Below are positions 8,620-17,261 of a stretch of DNA of 64,000 nucleotides, piece after piece. The DNA is taken from contig NZ_NESL01000001.1 of NCBI RefSeq assembly GCF_003063435.1, positions 620,001 to 684,000 of the forward strand. The letters are read 5' to 3'. This DNA is from Limnohabitans sp. 2KL-1. GTDB taxonomy: Bacteria; Pseudomonadota; Gammaproteobacteria; Burkholderiales; Burkholderiaceae_C. Position 1 is the first letter of the stretch, and every line of letters begins with the position of its first letter. The notes beneath the pieces were generated by a model. The model was given only the letters and a program-made list of their open reading frames with translations, searched no databases and was not told the DNA's origin. The translations under genes were made by a program, and so were the position numbers.

Positions 8620-8673
8620 GCCGGGCTCCTTCGTTCAATGTTCGGACCCAGACGGGTCGGTGTCGATGCCGGC

Positions 8674-9912
8674 TCATTTGACCCACTGGTTCAACTGCAT
8701 GATGGGCATCAGCACCGCCAGCACGATCAGCATGACCATGCCGCCCATGGCCACGATCAGCAAGGGCTCCAGCACGGTGGCCAGCGCCATGGCGCGGCGC
8801 TGCACTTCGCTGGACAGCTGCTGTGCCGCCCGCTGCAGCATGACCGGCAGCTGGCCGGTCTGTTCGCCCAGGCGGGCAAACATGGCCAGCAGGCCCGGAA
8901 AGCGTGCGTTTTGCGCCAGCGCGGTGCCCAGCGGCGCGCCCTCGCGCACGCGCACCAGGGCTTCCAGTGCGTCGGCCCGCAAAGCCTGGTTGGACAAGGT
9001 GTCGGCCGCGGCTTGCAGCGCCTTGAGGATGGGCACGCCAGCGGCCGTGAGCATGGCCAGCGTGGACGCGAAGCGGGCGCTGTTGTAGCCCCGGGCCAGG
9101 CGGCCGATCAGGGGCAGGCGCAGCCAGGCGGCGTCAAAACGCAGGCGCAGGGCGGCCTGGCGCATGGCCAGGCGGAAGGCCACGACGACCCCGATCAGCA
9201 ACAACAGCATCAGCCAGCCCCAGCTGCGCACGAAGTCGCTGATGGCCAGCATGGCGACCGTCAGGCCCGGCAAGGACCGCTTGGTGCCCGCAAAGACCCC
9301 GGCCACCTGGGGCACCACCGAGGTGACCAGAAAAATCACAATGGCCAACGCCACCAGACTCACGATGGCCGGGTACAGCGAAGCCGACAGCAGCTTGGAG
9401 CGCAGCAGTTGCTGGTCTTCCAGGTCATTGGCCAGCTGGTTCAGCACATCCGACAGGTGACCGCTTTGCTCGCCAGCGGCGATCACGGCCCGGTCGATGG
9501 CGGGAAACTCGCGCGGAAATTCCGCCAAGGCCCGGCCCAGGGTGCTGCCCGAATTGACCTCGGCGCGAATGGCGGCCATCAGGTGGCGCTGCCGGTCGTC
9601 TTCGGCCTCTTCGGTCAGGGCGGCCAGAGCACGTTCGATGGGCAAGCCGCTGCCCACCAGGCCTGCCAGTTGCCGCGTCCACACCGCGCGTTGGCTTGTG
9701 CTGAAAGCGCGGCCGCCGCCAATGGGGCGCTGCCACCAGGGTTGGGCGCTGGCGGCTTCGCTGGCCGAACCTGTCGCGATGGCTTCCACCACCAGCGGCA
9801 CCAGCGATTGCGCGCGCAGCTGGCTGCGGGCAGTCTTTTGGCTGTCGGCTTCCACGGTGCCCTTGCGCAGGGCACCATCGGTTTGCAGGGCTTCAAAACG
9901 GTAGGCGGGCAT
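8674..9912 (-). CDS. gspF: Type II secretion inner-membrane platform protein GspF
   Basis: The 412-residue polytopic protein of the secretion platform, which couples the GspE ATPase to pseudopilus assembly. The start MPAYRFEALQTDG is the classic GspF N-terminus. Two T2SSF domains follow, each with its characteristic phrase: FSTSQRAVWTRQLAGLVGSGLPIERALA at about residues 70-97 and RFASTLAMLTAAGVPILKAL in the second half. Three hydrophobic helices are visible (near 170-195, 220-245 and at the C-terminus, MGGMVMLIVLAVLMPIMQ). It sits 9 bases after the OmpV-like gene, not directly after gspE as is usual. Confidence 0.96.
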   Translation of the reverse strand: MPAYRFEALQTDGALRKGTVEADSQKTARSQLRAQSLVPLVVEAIATGSASEAASAQPWWQRPIGGGRAFSTSQRAVWTRQLAGLVGSGLPIERALAALTEEAEDDRQRHLMAAIRAEVNSGSTLGRALAEFPREFPAIDRAVIAAGEQSGHLSDVLNQLANDLEDQQLLRSKLLSASLYPAIVSLVALAIVIFLVTSVVPQVAGVFAGTKRSLPGLTVAMLAISDFVRSWGWLMLLLLIGVVVAFRLAMRQAALRLRFDAAWLRLPLIGRLARGYNSARFASTLAMLTAAGVPILKALQAAADTLSNQALRADALEALVRVREGAPLGTALAQNARFPGLLAMFARLGEQTGQLPVMLQRAAQQLSSEVQRRAMALATVLEPLLIVAMGGMVMLIVLAVLMPIMQLNQWVK

Positions 9913-9921
9913 GGGTGGGAC

Positions 9922-10905
9922 TCAGCGGCTGAAGTAAAGAACGCCGATTTGGCCGCTCCAGCTCAGGGTGCTGGGGCTGACTTGTTGGACCTGGCCCAGG
10001 TGGCGAGAGGTGCCCAGGGTGCCAAACCAGGCCCACTGGGGCGTGATGGCGTAGCGGTAACTGAGTCCCAGGCCCACCGAGCCGAGGCCGGCGTGCCAGC
10101 CATTTTCGGGTGGCGGCAGCAACCGCAGTTGGGTGGCCCAATGGTCGGCCGTGGCCCAGTTCACGCCGCCACTGAGGTTGAGTGCGCTGCGCTCGCTCAG
10201 CGGCAGGCCATACGATGCCCCCACCGACAAGGTGGTGCCGTCGCCCCGGCCCATCAGGTCCTGGGTGATGTCCGTGCCCATGAACCAGCGCTGGTTCAGC
10301 CGGTAATTCACGCCGATGCGGCCGCGCAAGGTGTTTTTGCCGGAAGAAAAACCGTCAAAGCTGCTGTTGTCCTGCAGGTTTTGCACACGCAAGGACAGGT
10401 CCGCCTTGAGCCGTTGGTCATCGCGCCATTGGTAGGCCAGATTGGCTTCCTGACGGTAGCCGCTGAATTGCAGCCATTCGTCGCCCGTGGCATGGCCAAA
10501 ACGCCAGCGGCCGTAGCGCAAACCCAACACCGGACGCAGTGCCAGGGTGGTTCGGGCGTCGGCCAGATCCCGCGTTTTGAGTTTCATCCCCACCGTGTAG
10601 CGCCATGTGTGGGCGGTGTCTGGTGCCTGCGGCGCAGCGGTCGGATCGGGCAAGGCGCTCTCGGTGGCAGGCTCAGCTGTGTTGGTTATGTTTGTGGTGC
10701 CGGTCGTGTCTTGTGCCTGCGACATCCCCGTGCCCATCGCGCAAATTGACAACACCAGCACCCGCCCAAGCCAGCCTAAGCCGAGGGGTGAGGCGCGGCG
10801 AAGGGGCCATGCGGCGGCGCGCCATGGCCCGGCGAAGCGCCATGGCCTGGCGGCGTGCCAGGTCTGCATCAAATGCGGGGCAGGGGTGGGGGCGCTAGGG
10901 GTCAT
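9922..10905 (-). CDS. MipA/OmpV-like outer-membrane protein embedded in the gsp operon
   Basis: A 327-residue protein that looks like a MipA/OmpV family beta-barrel: a hydrophobic export segment at about residues 43-63 ending in SQAQD, a variable linker rich in T, A and P, then alternating strands such as LRPVLGLRYGRWRFG, GRIGVNYRLNQRWF and LSVGASYGLPL, and a final strand ending in FSR. The family assignment is from pattern only. It begins 8 bases after gspE and stops 9 bases before gspF, so it is almost certainly co-transcribed and translated with them. The stretch ahead of the signal peptide is unusually long (over 40 residues), so the true start may be ATG 10869 or a later non-ATG codon. 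A link to secretin function or cell-wall accommodation is speculative. Confidence 0.75.
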   Translation of the reverse strand: MTPSAPTPAPHLMQTWHAARPWRFAGPWRAAAWPLRRASPLGLGWLGRVLVLSICAMGTGMSQAQDTTGTTNITNTAEPATESALPDPTAAPQAPDTAHTWRYTVGMKLKTRDLADARTTLALRPVLGLRYGRWRFGHATGDEWLQFSGYRQEANLAYQWRDDQRLKADLSLRVQNLQDNSSFDGFSSGKNTLRGRIGVNYRLNQRWFMGTDITQDLMGRGDGTTLSVGASYGLPLSERSALNLSGGVNWATADHWATQLRLLPPPENGWHAGLGSVGLGLSYRYAITPQWAWFGTLGTSRHLGQVQQVSPSTLSWSGQIGVLYFSR

Positions 10906-10913
10906 GGGGCGTT

Positions 10914-12320
10914 TCAGTCGCGCGTCACGCGCAGCAGCTCTTCGGCGCTGGTGATGCCCGCATTGACCAGCCGCTGGCCGTCGTCGCGCATCAGCACCAT
11001 GCCTTGGGCCAGGGCGGTGGCGCGCAGCTCGGCTTCGGCGGCGCGGTTGTGGATCTGGGCGCGGATCTCGTCACTGGCCACCAGCAGCTCAAACACCCCG
11101 GTGCGCCCGGCATAGCCGGTGTGGCCGCAGGCCTCGCAGCCTGCGCCGTGGCAGGCGGTGCAGCGCTTGCGCACCAGGCGCTGGGCCAGCACGCCCAAGA
11201 GTGACGAGCTGAGCAAGAACGGCTCCACGCCCATGTCGATCAGGCGGTTGACGGCGCTGGCTGCGTCGTTGGTGTGCAGCGTGGCCAGCACCAGGTGGCC
11301 GGTCAGCGAGGCCTGGATGGCGATCTGCGCGGTTTCAAAATCGCGGATCTCACCGATCATGATCACGTCCGGGTCTTGCCGCAAGATGGCGCGCAGGGCC
11401 TTGGCAAACGTCAGGTCGATTTTGGCGTTGACCTGGGTCTGGCCCACGCCCGGCAGCTCGTATTCGATGGGGTCTTCCACCGTCATGATGTTGTTGCGCG
11501 TGGCGTCCAGCCGCTGCAAGGCGGCATACAGGCTGGTGGTTTTGCCCGAGCCGGTGGGACCGGTGACCAGCAAGATGCCGTGCGGCTGGCCGATCAGGTG
11601 GTCCACCTGCTGCAACACATGGCCTTGCATGCCCACGGCTTCGAGCGTGAGGCGCGCTTCGCTTTTGTCCAGCAAGCGCAGCACGGCGCGCTCGCCATGG
11701 GCGCTGGGCAGGGTGGACACGCGCACATCGACCGCACGGCTGCCCAGGCGCAGGCTGATGCGGCCGTCTTGCGGCAGTCGTTTTTCGGCAATGTCGAGTT
11801 CGGCCATGATTTTCAGGCGCGAAATCAATGCGGCATGCAGCGCCCGGTTCGGTTGTACAACTTCGCGCAGGGTGCCGTCGATGCGGAAACGCACACTCGA
11901 ATGGCGTTCATACGGCTCGATGTGGATGTCGCTGGCCCCGTCGCGTGCGGCCTGGGTGAGCAGGGCGTTGAGCATGCGGATGATGGGCGCGTCGTCGCTG
12001 GCTTCCAGCAGGTCTTCGACCGCAGGCAGGTCCTGCATCATGCGCGAGAGGTCGGCTTCGGACTCGACTTCGCTGACCACGGCAGCGGCCGTGGAGGCGC
12101 TGTTGGCTTGCCCGCCCGAATAAGCCTGGTGGATGCGTTGCGCCAAGTCGGCGGGGGCGCTGTGCTGCATCTGCAAGCCTTGCGCCGCGTATTTGCGCGT
12201 GACTTCGGACAGAGCCGAGCGGTCGCTGTCTTCGCACAGGCTCAGGTTCAGGCGGTGGCCATCGTCTTCCAGCAGCAAGCGGTGGGTCCGTGCAAAAACA
12301 TAGGGCAAGGGGTAACGCAT
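10914..12320 (-). CDS. gspE: Type II secretion ATPase GspE
   Basis: A 468-residue cytoplasmic hexameric ATPase that drives pseudopilin assembly. Walker A is GPTGSGKTT (254-262), the Asp box is in VEDPIEYELPG, Walker B is DPDVIMIGEIRD (about 316-327) and the His box is LATLHTNDA. A zinc-finger-like cysteine set follows, C387-x2-C390-x4-C395-x2-C398. ATG 12320 is chosen because MRYPLPYVFARTHRLLL matches the family N-terminus; the frame upstream overlaps gspD. Its 3' neighbour is the OmpV-like gene rather than gspF. Confidence 0.97.
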   Translation of the reverse strand: MRYPLPYVFARTHRLLLEDDGHRLNLSLCEDSDRSALSEVTRKYAAQGLQMQHSAPADLAQRIHQAYSGGQANSASTAAAVVSEVESEADLSRMMQDLPAVEDLLEASDDAPIIRMLNALLTQAARDGASDIHIEPYERHSSVRFRIDGTLREVVQPNRALHAALISRLKIMAELDIAEKRLPQDGRISLRLGSRAVDVRVSTLPSAHGERAVLRLLDKSEARLTLEAVGMQGHVLQQVDHLIGQPHGILLVTGPTGSGKTTSLYAALQRLDATRNNIMTVEDPIEYELPGVGQTQVNAKIDLTFAKALRAILRQDPDVIMIGEIRDFETAQIAIQASLTGHLVLATLHTNDAASAVNRLIDMGVEPFLLSSSLLGVLAQRLVRKRCTACHGAGCEACGHTGYAGRTGVFELLVASDEIRAQIHNRAAEAELRATALAQGMVLMRDDGQRLVNAGITSAEELLRVTRD

Positions 12321-12337
12321 GGGGAGCCTGTCGGGGT

Positions 12338-14563
12338 TCAGGGCTGGCGAGCGGGGGCTGCGGCAGGTGTTGTGGCCGTGCCAGTGGGGCTGGTGGGGCT
12401 GGTACCCGGTTTGCCTGCGCTGCTCCATGAAGGCAAGACCGCCGAGCCGGTGACGGGCAAGGGGCCTGTGGCTGGTGGCTGGAAGCCTTGCTGGTTCAGT
12501 CGCATTTGTTCATAACGGCCAAGCGACAAGGCTTCGGTGGCCGCGCCATCGCGCACCACCACCGGGCGCAGGAACACCATCAAGTTGGTTTTCTTGCGGT
12601 TGCGGACCTCGGCCTTGAACAGGTTGCCAAAGAATGGGATGTCGCCCAGGCCGGGCACTTTTTCCTGGCTGTTGTTGGTGTCGTCTTGCAGCAGGCCGCC
12701 CAGCACCACGATGGAGCCGTCGTCGACCAGCACATGGGTTTCGATGGAGCGCTTGTTGGTGATCGGGCCAGCGGTGGACGCGCTTTTGGTGTCGATGCTG
12801 CTGACTTCCTGGAAAATTTGCATCTTCACCGTGCCGTTTTCGCTGATCTGGGGCTTGACCTTGAGCGTCAGGCCCACGTCTTTGCGCTCGATGGTCTGGA
12901 ACGGGTTGACTGCGCCGGTGTTGCTGTTGTTGGCGGTGTACTGACCGGTGATGAAGGGCACGTTTTGGCCGATCACGATCTTGGCTTCTTCGTTGTCCAG
13001 CGTCAGCAAATTGGGCGTGGAAAGCACGTTGGCGTCGCCATTCGATTGCAGAAAACGGGCCAGCGCGCCCAGGGCCAGCGCCCCGTTGCGTTGCTGTCCC
13101 AAGGCCACGTTCAGACCGGTGGAGGCGGCGTAGCTGCCGGTGGCGGCGTTGGCCGCCAAGGCCAGCAGATTGGTGCCGCCCACTGCAAAGTTGGTGCCCA
13201 GCAGGCCCACGGTGCTGCCATTGGTGCCGGTACCGCTCATCCACTGAACGCCAAACTCGGCCGCTTTGTCGGCGCTGACTTCAGCGATCAGACTTTCCAC
13301 AAACACCTGGGCGCGGCGCTGATCGAGCATGTCGATGACGCTGCGAAGCTGGCGGTATTGCGGCTCGGGCGCGGTGATGATCAGGGCGTTGGTGGCGGGA
13401 TCGGCCTGGATCTGGCCGCCGGTGGCAGGCTGGGCCGATGCCGTGCTGGCCCCGGCTGTCCCGCCACTGCCTGCTGTGGGCGTGCTGAGGGTGCTGATGG
13501 GGGCACCCGCGCTGCTGCGCACGTCACCGGCGATGGCGGCGCGCAAGGTGGTGGCGAGTTTGGTGGCGTCCGCGTTCTTCAGGTACACCACATGGATGTT
13601 GCCGCTGGCCGCCCCCGCACCGGTTGCGCTGGGTTGGTCCAGTTGCTCCACCAGGCTGCGCACCAGGGCCACGCGAGCCGGGTTGGCCGCCCGAACGATC
13701 AGGGCGTTGGTGCGCACTTCGGACAGCACGGTGGTTTTGAATGAGGTGTCCGACTGGCCCTGTGCAGCCGGGGCCCCGGCTGCTGCGCCCGAATCGATCA
13801 GGCGTTGCACCATGGGGGCCAGGTCGCCTGCGATGCCGTGTTTCAGGCGAATGACCTCCACACCGGTGGCATTGGCCACGTCCAGCGCGGCCACGATGCG
13901 GCCCAGGCGCTGCAGGTTGTCGCTGTAGTCGGTGATCACCAAGGCGTTGGTGCCCGGATTGACGTTGATGGTGTTGTTGGGGCTGATCAGCGGGCGCAGC
14001 ACCGGCACCAGGTTGTTGGCGTTTTCGTGGTTGAGCTTGAAGATTTGGGTGACGATTTGTCCGCTGCCCGCACCCTGACCACCGGCAGACACCGCGCTGC
14101 TTTGCAGTTTGGCTTCGGCCTCGGGCACCACCGTGTACAGCCCGGCAGATTCCACCATGGCAAAGCCTTGCGTGCGCAGTTGTGCGGCAAACAGGCGCAG
14201 TGCCTGGGCCGGGGGCACCGGCAGGTTGCTGGACAAGGACATGGTGCCCTTGACGCGGGGGTCGACCACCACGTTGTAGCCCGACAAGGTGGCCAAGGTC
14301 CGGGCTACCGCGTCGATTTCGGCGTTCACAAAGTTGAGTGTGACGGGCTCTTTGCGCAGGGTTTTCGAGGTGTTCGGGTGAGGCGCTGGGGCCGCGCCCG
14401 GGTTGGACTGTGCCTGTGCCAGGGGACTCAGTGCGGTCAGGCAGGCCAGCGCCAACGCACGCCAAGACCCGCAAAAGGGGGTCATGCAGAAAGTGGTTGG
14501 TGGGGCAATCGAAAGGGGGGCGTTCAGGGTGTGCATGGCGTCAAACGGTGGAGTCGGGTTCAT
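12338..14563 (-). CDS. gspD: Type II secretion outer-membrane secretin GspD
   Basis: A 741-residue secretin that forms the outer-membrane channel. A signal peptide (hydrophobic ALALACLTALSPLAQA near residues 36-51) is followed by the N0 domain (VTLNFVNAEIDAVARTLATLSGYNVVVDP), N1-N3 repeats with the phrases TNALVITDYSDNLQRL and TNALIVRAANP, and the C-terminal secretin core with VPGLGDIPFFGNLF and KTNLMVFLRPVVV. A G/S/T-rich linker splits N3. The start at 14563 overlaps the gspN stop by ATGA; later ATGs at 14536 and 14485 are possible and would give a tidier signal peptide. The C-terminal tail is rich in P, T and A. Confidence 0.97.
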   Translation of the reverse strand: MNPTPPFDAMHTLNAPLSIAPPTTFCMTPFCGSWRALALACLTALSPLAQAQSNPGAAPAPHPNTSKTLRKEPVTLNFVNAEIDAVARTLATLSGYNVVVDPRVKGTMSLSSNLPVPPAQALRLFAAQLRTQGFAMVESAGLYTVVPEAEAKLQSSAVSAGGQGAGSGQIVTQIFKLNHENANNLVPVLRPLISPNNTINVNPGTNALVITDYSDNLQRLGRIVAALDVANATGVEVIRLKHGIAGDLAPMVQRLIDSGAAAGAPAAQGQSDTSFKTTVLSEVRTNALIVRAANPARVALVRSLVEQLDQPSATGAGAASGNIHVVYLKNADATKLATTLRAAIAGDVRSSAGAPISTLSTPTAGSGGTAGASTASAQPATGGQIQADPATNALIITAPEPQYRQLRSVIDMLDQRRAQVFVESLIAEVSADKAAEFGVQWMSGTGTNGSTVGLLGTNFAVGGTNLLALAANAATGSYAASTGLNVALGQQRNGALALGALARFLQSNGDANVLSTPNLLTLDNEEAKIVIGQNVPFITGQYTANNSNTGAVNPFQTIERKDVGLTLKVKPQISENGTVKMQIFQEVSSIDTKSASTAGPITNKRSIETHVLVDDGSIVVLGGLLQDDTNNSQEKVPGLGDIPFFGNLFKAEVRNRKKTNLMVFLRPVVVRDGAATEALSLGRYEQMRLNQQGFQPPATGPLPVTGSAVLPSWSSAGKPGTSPTSPTGTATTPAAAPARQP

Positions 14564-15408
14564 CCCAGGGACAGCAGGCTGCGCGCGCCTTGACGGCGGC
14601 CCAGGATGTTCAGCAAATTGGCCAAAGCGGCTTCGTGACCTTCTTGCGCACTGGCTTCACCCGTGAAGCGCAGGCGTGCGCCCACCCATTGGCCTTGCCC
14701 CGACAGCATCAAGGGGCCTTGCTGTGTGCTCAGTTCCAGGCGGGGGGTGGGGGTGCCTTCGGGCGTGCCCGACAGTTGAATGCGGTAGCTGCCCACGGGT
14801 TTGAGAGGGCTCAGCCGCGATGACAGGTCCAGCACAGTCAGTTCGGCCAGGCCTTTCATTTGCAGGCGGCCTTGTGCCCAGTGCAGTTGCAGCGCTTCGC
14901 TGCGCCACTGCAATTGGCCTTCGGCTTGCAGCGTGTTCCAGGGCGCACCGAGGCCGCTGAGCAAGGCGGCGGGCCACTGCGAGCGGTGGTCGTCCGCTTG
15001 CACTTGCAAGGTGTTCCAGCCCAGTTGCACGTTCAGTTGGGTCGGCGCGTCCATGCAGCAGTCGGCTCGCCAGCTCAGCTGCAGGCCCGTCCAGTGGGGG
15101 GCCAGCGTCCAGTGCAGGCGACCCGGCAGGGCTTGTTGGTCACGGCTGCCGCTGCCGCCGCTGAGCACCATTTGGGCGGACCCGGCCCACACGGTGCCCC
15201 GGGGGTTGAGCCATTGCACGTGTCCCTGACTGGCTTGTGCCACGCCCCAGGCCAACCACCTTGCGGGAGCCCAGATGAGCAAGGCGATGCACAAGCCGAG
15301 CAAGGCCCCCGCGCAGGCGTGCCACCAGGTCGGACGTGGCGCGGCACCCCGCGCGTCCTGCTGTCGTCGTTGCGGCGCGTGGCGCAAGGCGTGTGGTGTG
15401 GTGTTCAT
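14560..15408 (-). CDS. gspN: Type II secretion protein GspN
   Basis: A 282-residue bitopic inner-membrane protein with one N-terminal helix (ACAGALLGLCIALLIWAPARWL, about 30-51) and a periplasmic domain. GspN is an accessory component found in only some type II systems; in betaproteobacteria it typically follows gspM, as here. The start is ATG 15408, overlapping the gspM stop by ATGA; the longer upstream frame is antisense-like noise over gspM. Conserved pieces are the NPRGTVWAGSAQMVL region and the C-terminal LANLLNILGRRQGARSLLSLG, matching the family's usual end. Confidence 0.9.
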   Translation of the reverse strand: MNTTPHALRHAPQRRQQDARGAAPRPTWWHACAGALLGLCIALLIWAPARWLAWGVAQASQGHVQWLNPRGTVWAGSAQMVLSGGSGSRDQQALPGRLHWTLAPHWTGLQLSWRADCCMDAPTQLNVQLGWNTLQVQADDHRSQWPAALLSGLGAPWNTLQAEGQLQWRSEALQLHWAQGRLQMKGLAELTVLDLSSRLSPLKPVGSYRIQLSGTPEGTPTPRLELSTQQGPLMLSGQGQWVGARLRFTGEASAQEGHEAALANLLNILGRRQGARSLLSLG

Positions 15409-15995
15409 GGCAGACGCAGCACCAAGCTGCCGCGCCACAACACGGTCTCGCCAGCGGTGGCCGGTGGTGCCACGCTCGCTGCGGTTGGGCCAGGTGTGGT
15501 CCGGTTTTTGGCGGATCCGTTGGCACCTTGTGGCGCTGACGCGGTGTTTTGTTGCAATTGGGCTTGCAGGGGCAAGGCCTGTGCGCTTTCGCGTGCCTGG
15601 CTGAGCCAGAGGGCCAGGGCGTCGGCGGGGGCGGCTTCCAGGCTCAGGGTGGCGCGTTCGCCTTGCAGGCTGATTTTGGCGTTCGGTCCCAATTCGGCCA
15701 GATTTTTCTCCAGCCACAGGGCCGCCTCGTTGCGGGGGACTGCACGGGGTTTTTGCAGGTCGATGGCCTGGGCCTGGAGTTGCCGCATGCTCTGGCTTTG
15801 GGCATCCAGGCGGGCCTGCCGTTCCGGGGCTTCTTGCCAGGTGCGCAGCGCCGGTGCCAGAGCCAGGCTCCACACGCTGGCCAGCAGCACCAGCACGGCA
15901 CACCCACCGAGCAGCCGTTGCTCGCGCGGGCTGCGTTGTTTCCAGGCTTGTTGGAGCGGGGCCAGCGCTTGGCACCATGTCAATGGGGTGTTCAT
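15405..15995 (-). CDS. gspM: Type II secretion protein GspM
   Basis: A 196-residue bitopic protein that pairs with GspL at the inner-membrane platform. The N-terminal WCQALAPLQQAWKQRSPREQRLLGG is followed by one helix (CAVLVLLASVWSLALAPAL, about 34-52) and a small periplasmic ferredoxin-like domain. The start at 15995 gives the family's usual PxxWxxLxPRE pattern and overlaps the gspL stop by ATGA. The linker near residues 150-175 is rich in A, P and T. Confidence 0.93.
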   Translation of the reverse strand: MNTPLTWCQALAPLQQAWKQRSPREQRLLGGCAVLVLLASVWSLALAPALRTWQEAPERQARLDAQSQSMRQLQAQAIDLQKPRAVPRNEAALWLEKNLAELGPNAKISLQGERATLSLEAAPADALALWLSQARESAQALPLQAQLQQNTASAPQGANGSAKNRTTPGPTAASVAPPATAGETVLWRGSLVLRLP

Positions 15996-17254
15996 GGTTT
16001 GACCTCGGCGGCGGGCGGCAAGCGGATCAACCAGGCATCGCCTTCGGCGCGCCATTGGTAACCACTGGCCGTCAGGCTTTGTTGCAGAGTCTCTTGTGCG
16101 GTGGCGTCAGGGTTGAAATTTTGCAGCCGCAATTGGCCCGGTTGGTAGGTCCATTGGCGCGGGGCAGTCAGCCCGGGTGGCATGGCTTGGCCCAAGGCGG
16201 CCAGCATCGGTTCCAGGTCGCCCGCACCGAGTTGGCCCGAGGTCTGGCGCAGCCGTTCGACCTGTTGGGCCATTTGCAAGGGGGCATCGACCACGACCTG
16301 GGTTTGCGGAAAGGTTTCGCGCAGCATCAGGGCCCAGCTGTTTTGCTGGGTTTGCCAGTCGGCGCGGGTTTTCCAGGCCCAGGCGTTCAGCCCGATCAAT
16401 TGGCTGGCCAGCAGGCACCACAAACCCCAGCGTACCGGACGCCAGGCGGGGCTGTGCCATAAGTGGCTGGCACCGCGTTGCCAGTTTTTGAATTGGCGCA
16501 TGCGGGCGTTGGCGCGCAGTTCAAATTGCCCCAGATCCCAGTCGGTGGCGATGGCCGCCAGCCAGTGCCGTGCGGGGGGCATCAGCCGCGCAGCGGTCCC
16601 CATCCATTCGGTGGTCAGGGCCACCGCACCGGGTTCGGACTGGATGAGGGCGTTTTGGCGTTCCTGTGCAGACAGGCCCGTGGCCGCTTGTGCGTCCGTG
16701 GCGCGCAAGGCTTGCAGGGGCTGGCCCCAGACCCCGCGCTCGGGGTGGCATACCCACAGCCAGCCGGTGTCGGCATCGCCCAGTGCGGTCACTTGCAAGG
16801 GGCTGTCGTTGGCGGTGGGCGGCGACAGTTCGGGCACGATGCGGTGCACCGTCAGGCCCGCTTGCTCCAGGGCTTGCAGGTGGGCGGTCAGCCAGGCTCG
16901 GTCGCACACGGCCACCCAGGGGCGCGGTGTGTCTTTCCACCCAGGCTGAAGTGCCAGGTGCAATTGGCCGGGCTCGTCGAGCAGCCGGTCTTCCAGCAGA
17001 CCTTGCAAGGCTGCCTGCAAGCGGGCCGGTTGTTTGTGCAGACCGGGGGGCAGGTCCACCCGGTGCCAGGACAGCGCGACGGCAGGCACCAGGGCCACGG
17101 TTTCGGTTTGTCGGTCGGCTGCGGGCAGCAAGCTGGCGGCAGCCCATTGCAGGGCCAAAGGACGGTCGGCGCCATCGGCCGGGACCAGCGCATGGGGGTA
17201 AGCCCCTGTGGGGCTGGGCAAGCCCGGTGGCAGTTGGATGATCAGGGTGCGCAT
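15992..17254 (-). CDS. gspL: Type II secretion protein GspL
   Basis: A 420-residue bitopic protein that recruits GspE to the membrane through its cytoplasmic actin-like domain (residues 1 to about 260, starting MRTLIIQLPPG) and pairs with GspM through a periplasmic domain after one helix (WGLWCLLASQLIGLNAWAW, about 270-288). The LLPAADRQTETVALVPAV segment is characteristic. ATG 17254 is chosen since the frame upstream is noise over gspK. It follows gspK by 7 bases. Confidence 0.94.
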   Translation of the reverse strand: MRTLIIQLPPGLPSPTGAYPHALVPADGADRPLALQWAAASLLPAADRQTETVALVPAVALSWHRVDLPPGLHKQPARLQAALQGLLEDRLLDEPGQLHLALQPGWKDTPRPWVAVCDRAWLTAHLQALEQAGLTVHRIVPELSPPTANDSPLQVTALGDADTGWLWVCHPERGVWGQPLQALRATDAQAATGLSAQERQNALIQSEPGAVALTTEWMGTAARLMPPARHWLAAIATDWDLGQFELRANARMRQFKNWQRGASHLWHSPAWRPVRWGLWCLLASQLIGLNAWAWKTRADWQTQQNSWALMLRETFPQTQVVVDAPLQMAQQVERLRQTSGQLGAGDLEPMLAALGQAMPPGLTAPRQWTYQPGQLRLQNFNPDATAQETLQQSLTASGYQWRAEGDAWLIRLPPAAEVKP

Positions 17255-17261
17255 GTGCGGA

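Noticed and set aside
8155..10749. Very long open frame on the plus strand opposite the nucleotidase, gspF and OmpV-like genes
   Set aside because: It is antisense to three well-supported genes, is rich in Q, H, G and A as expected from reverse frames of GC-rich coding DNA, and shows no domain.
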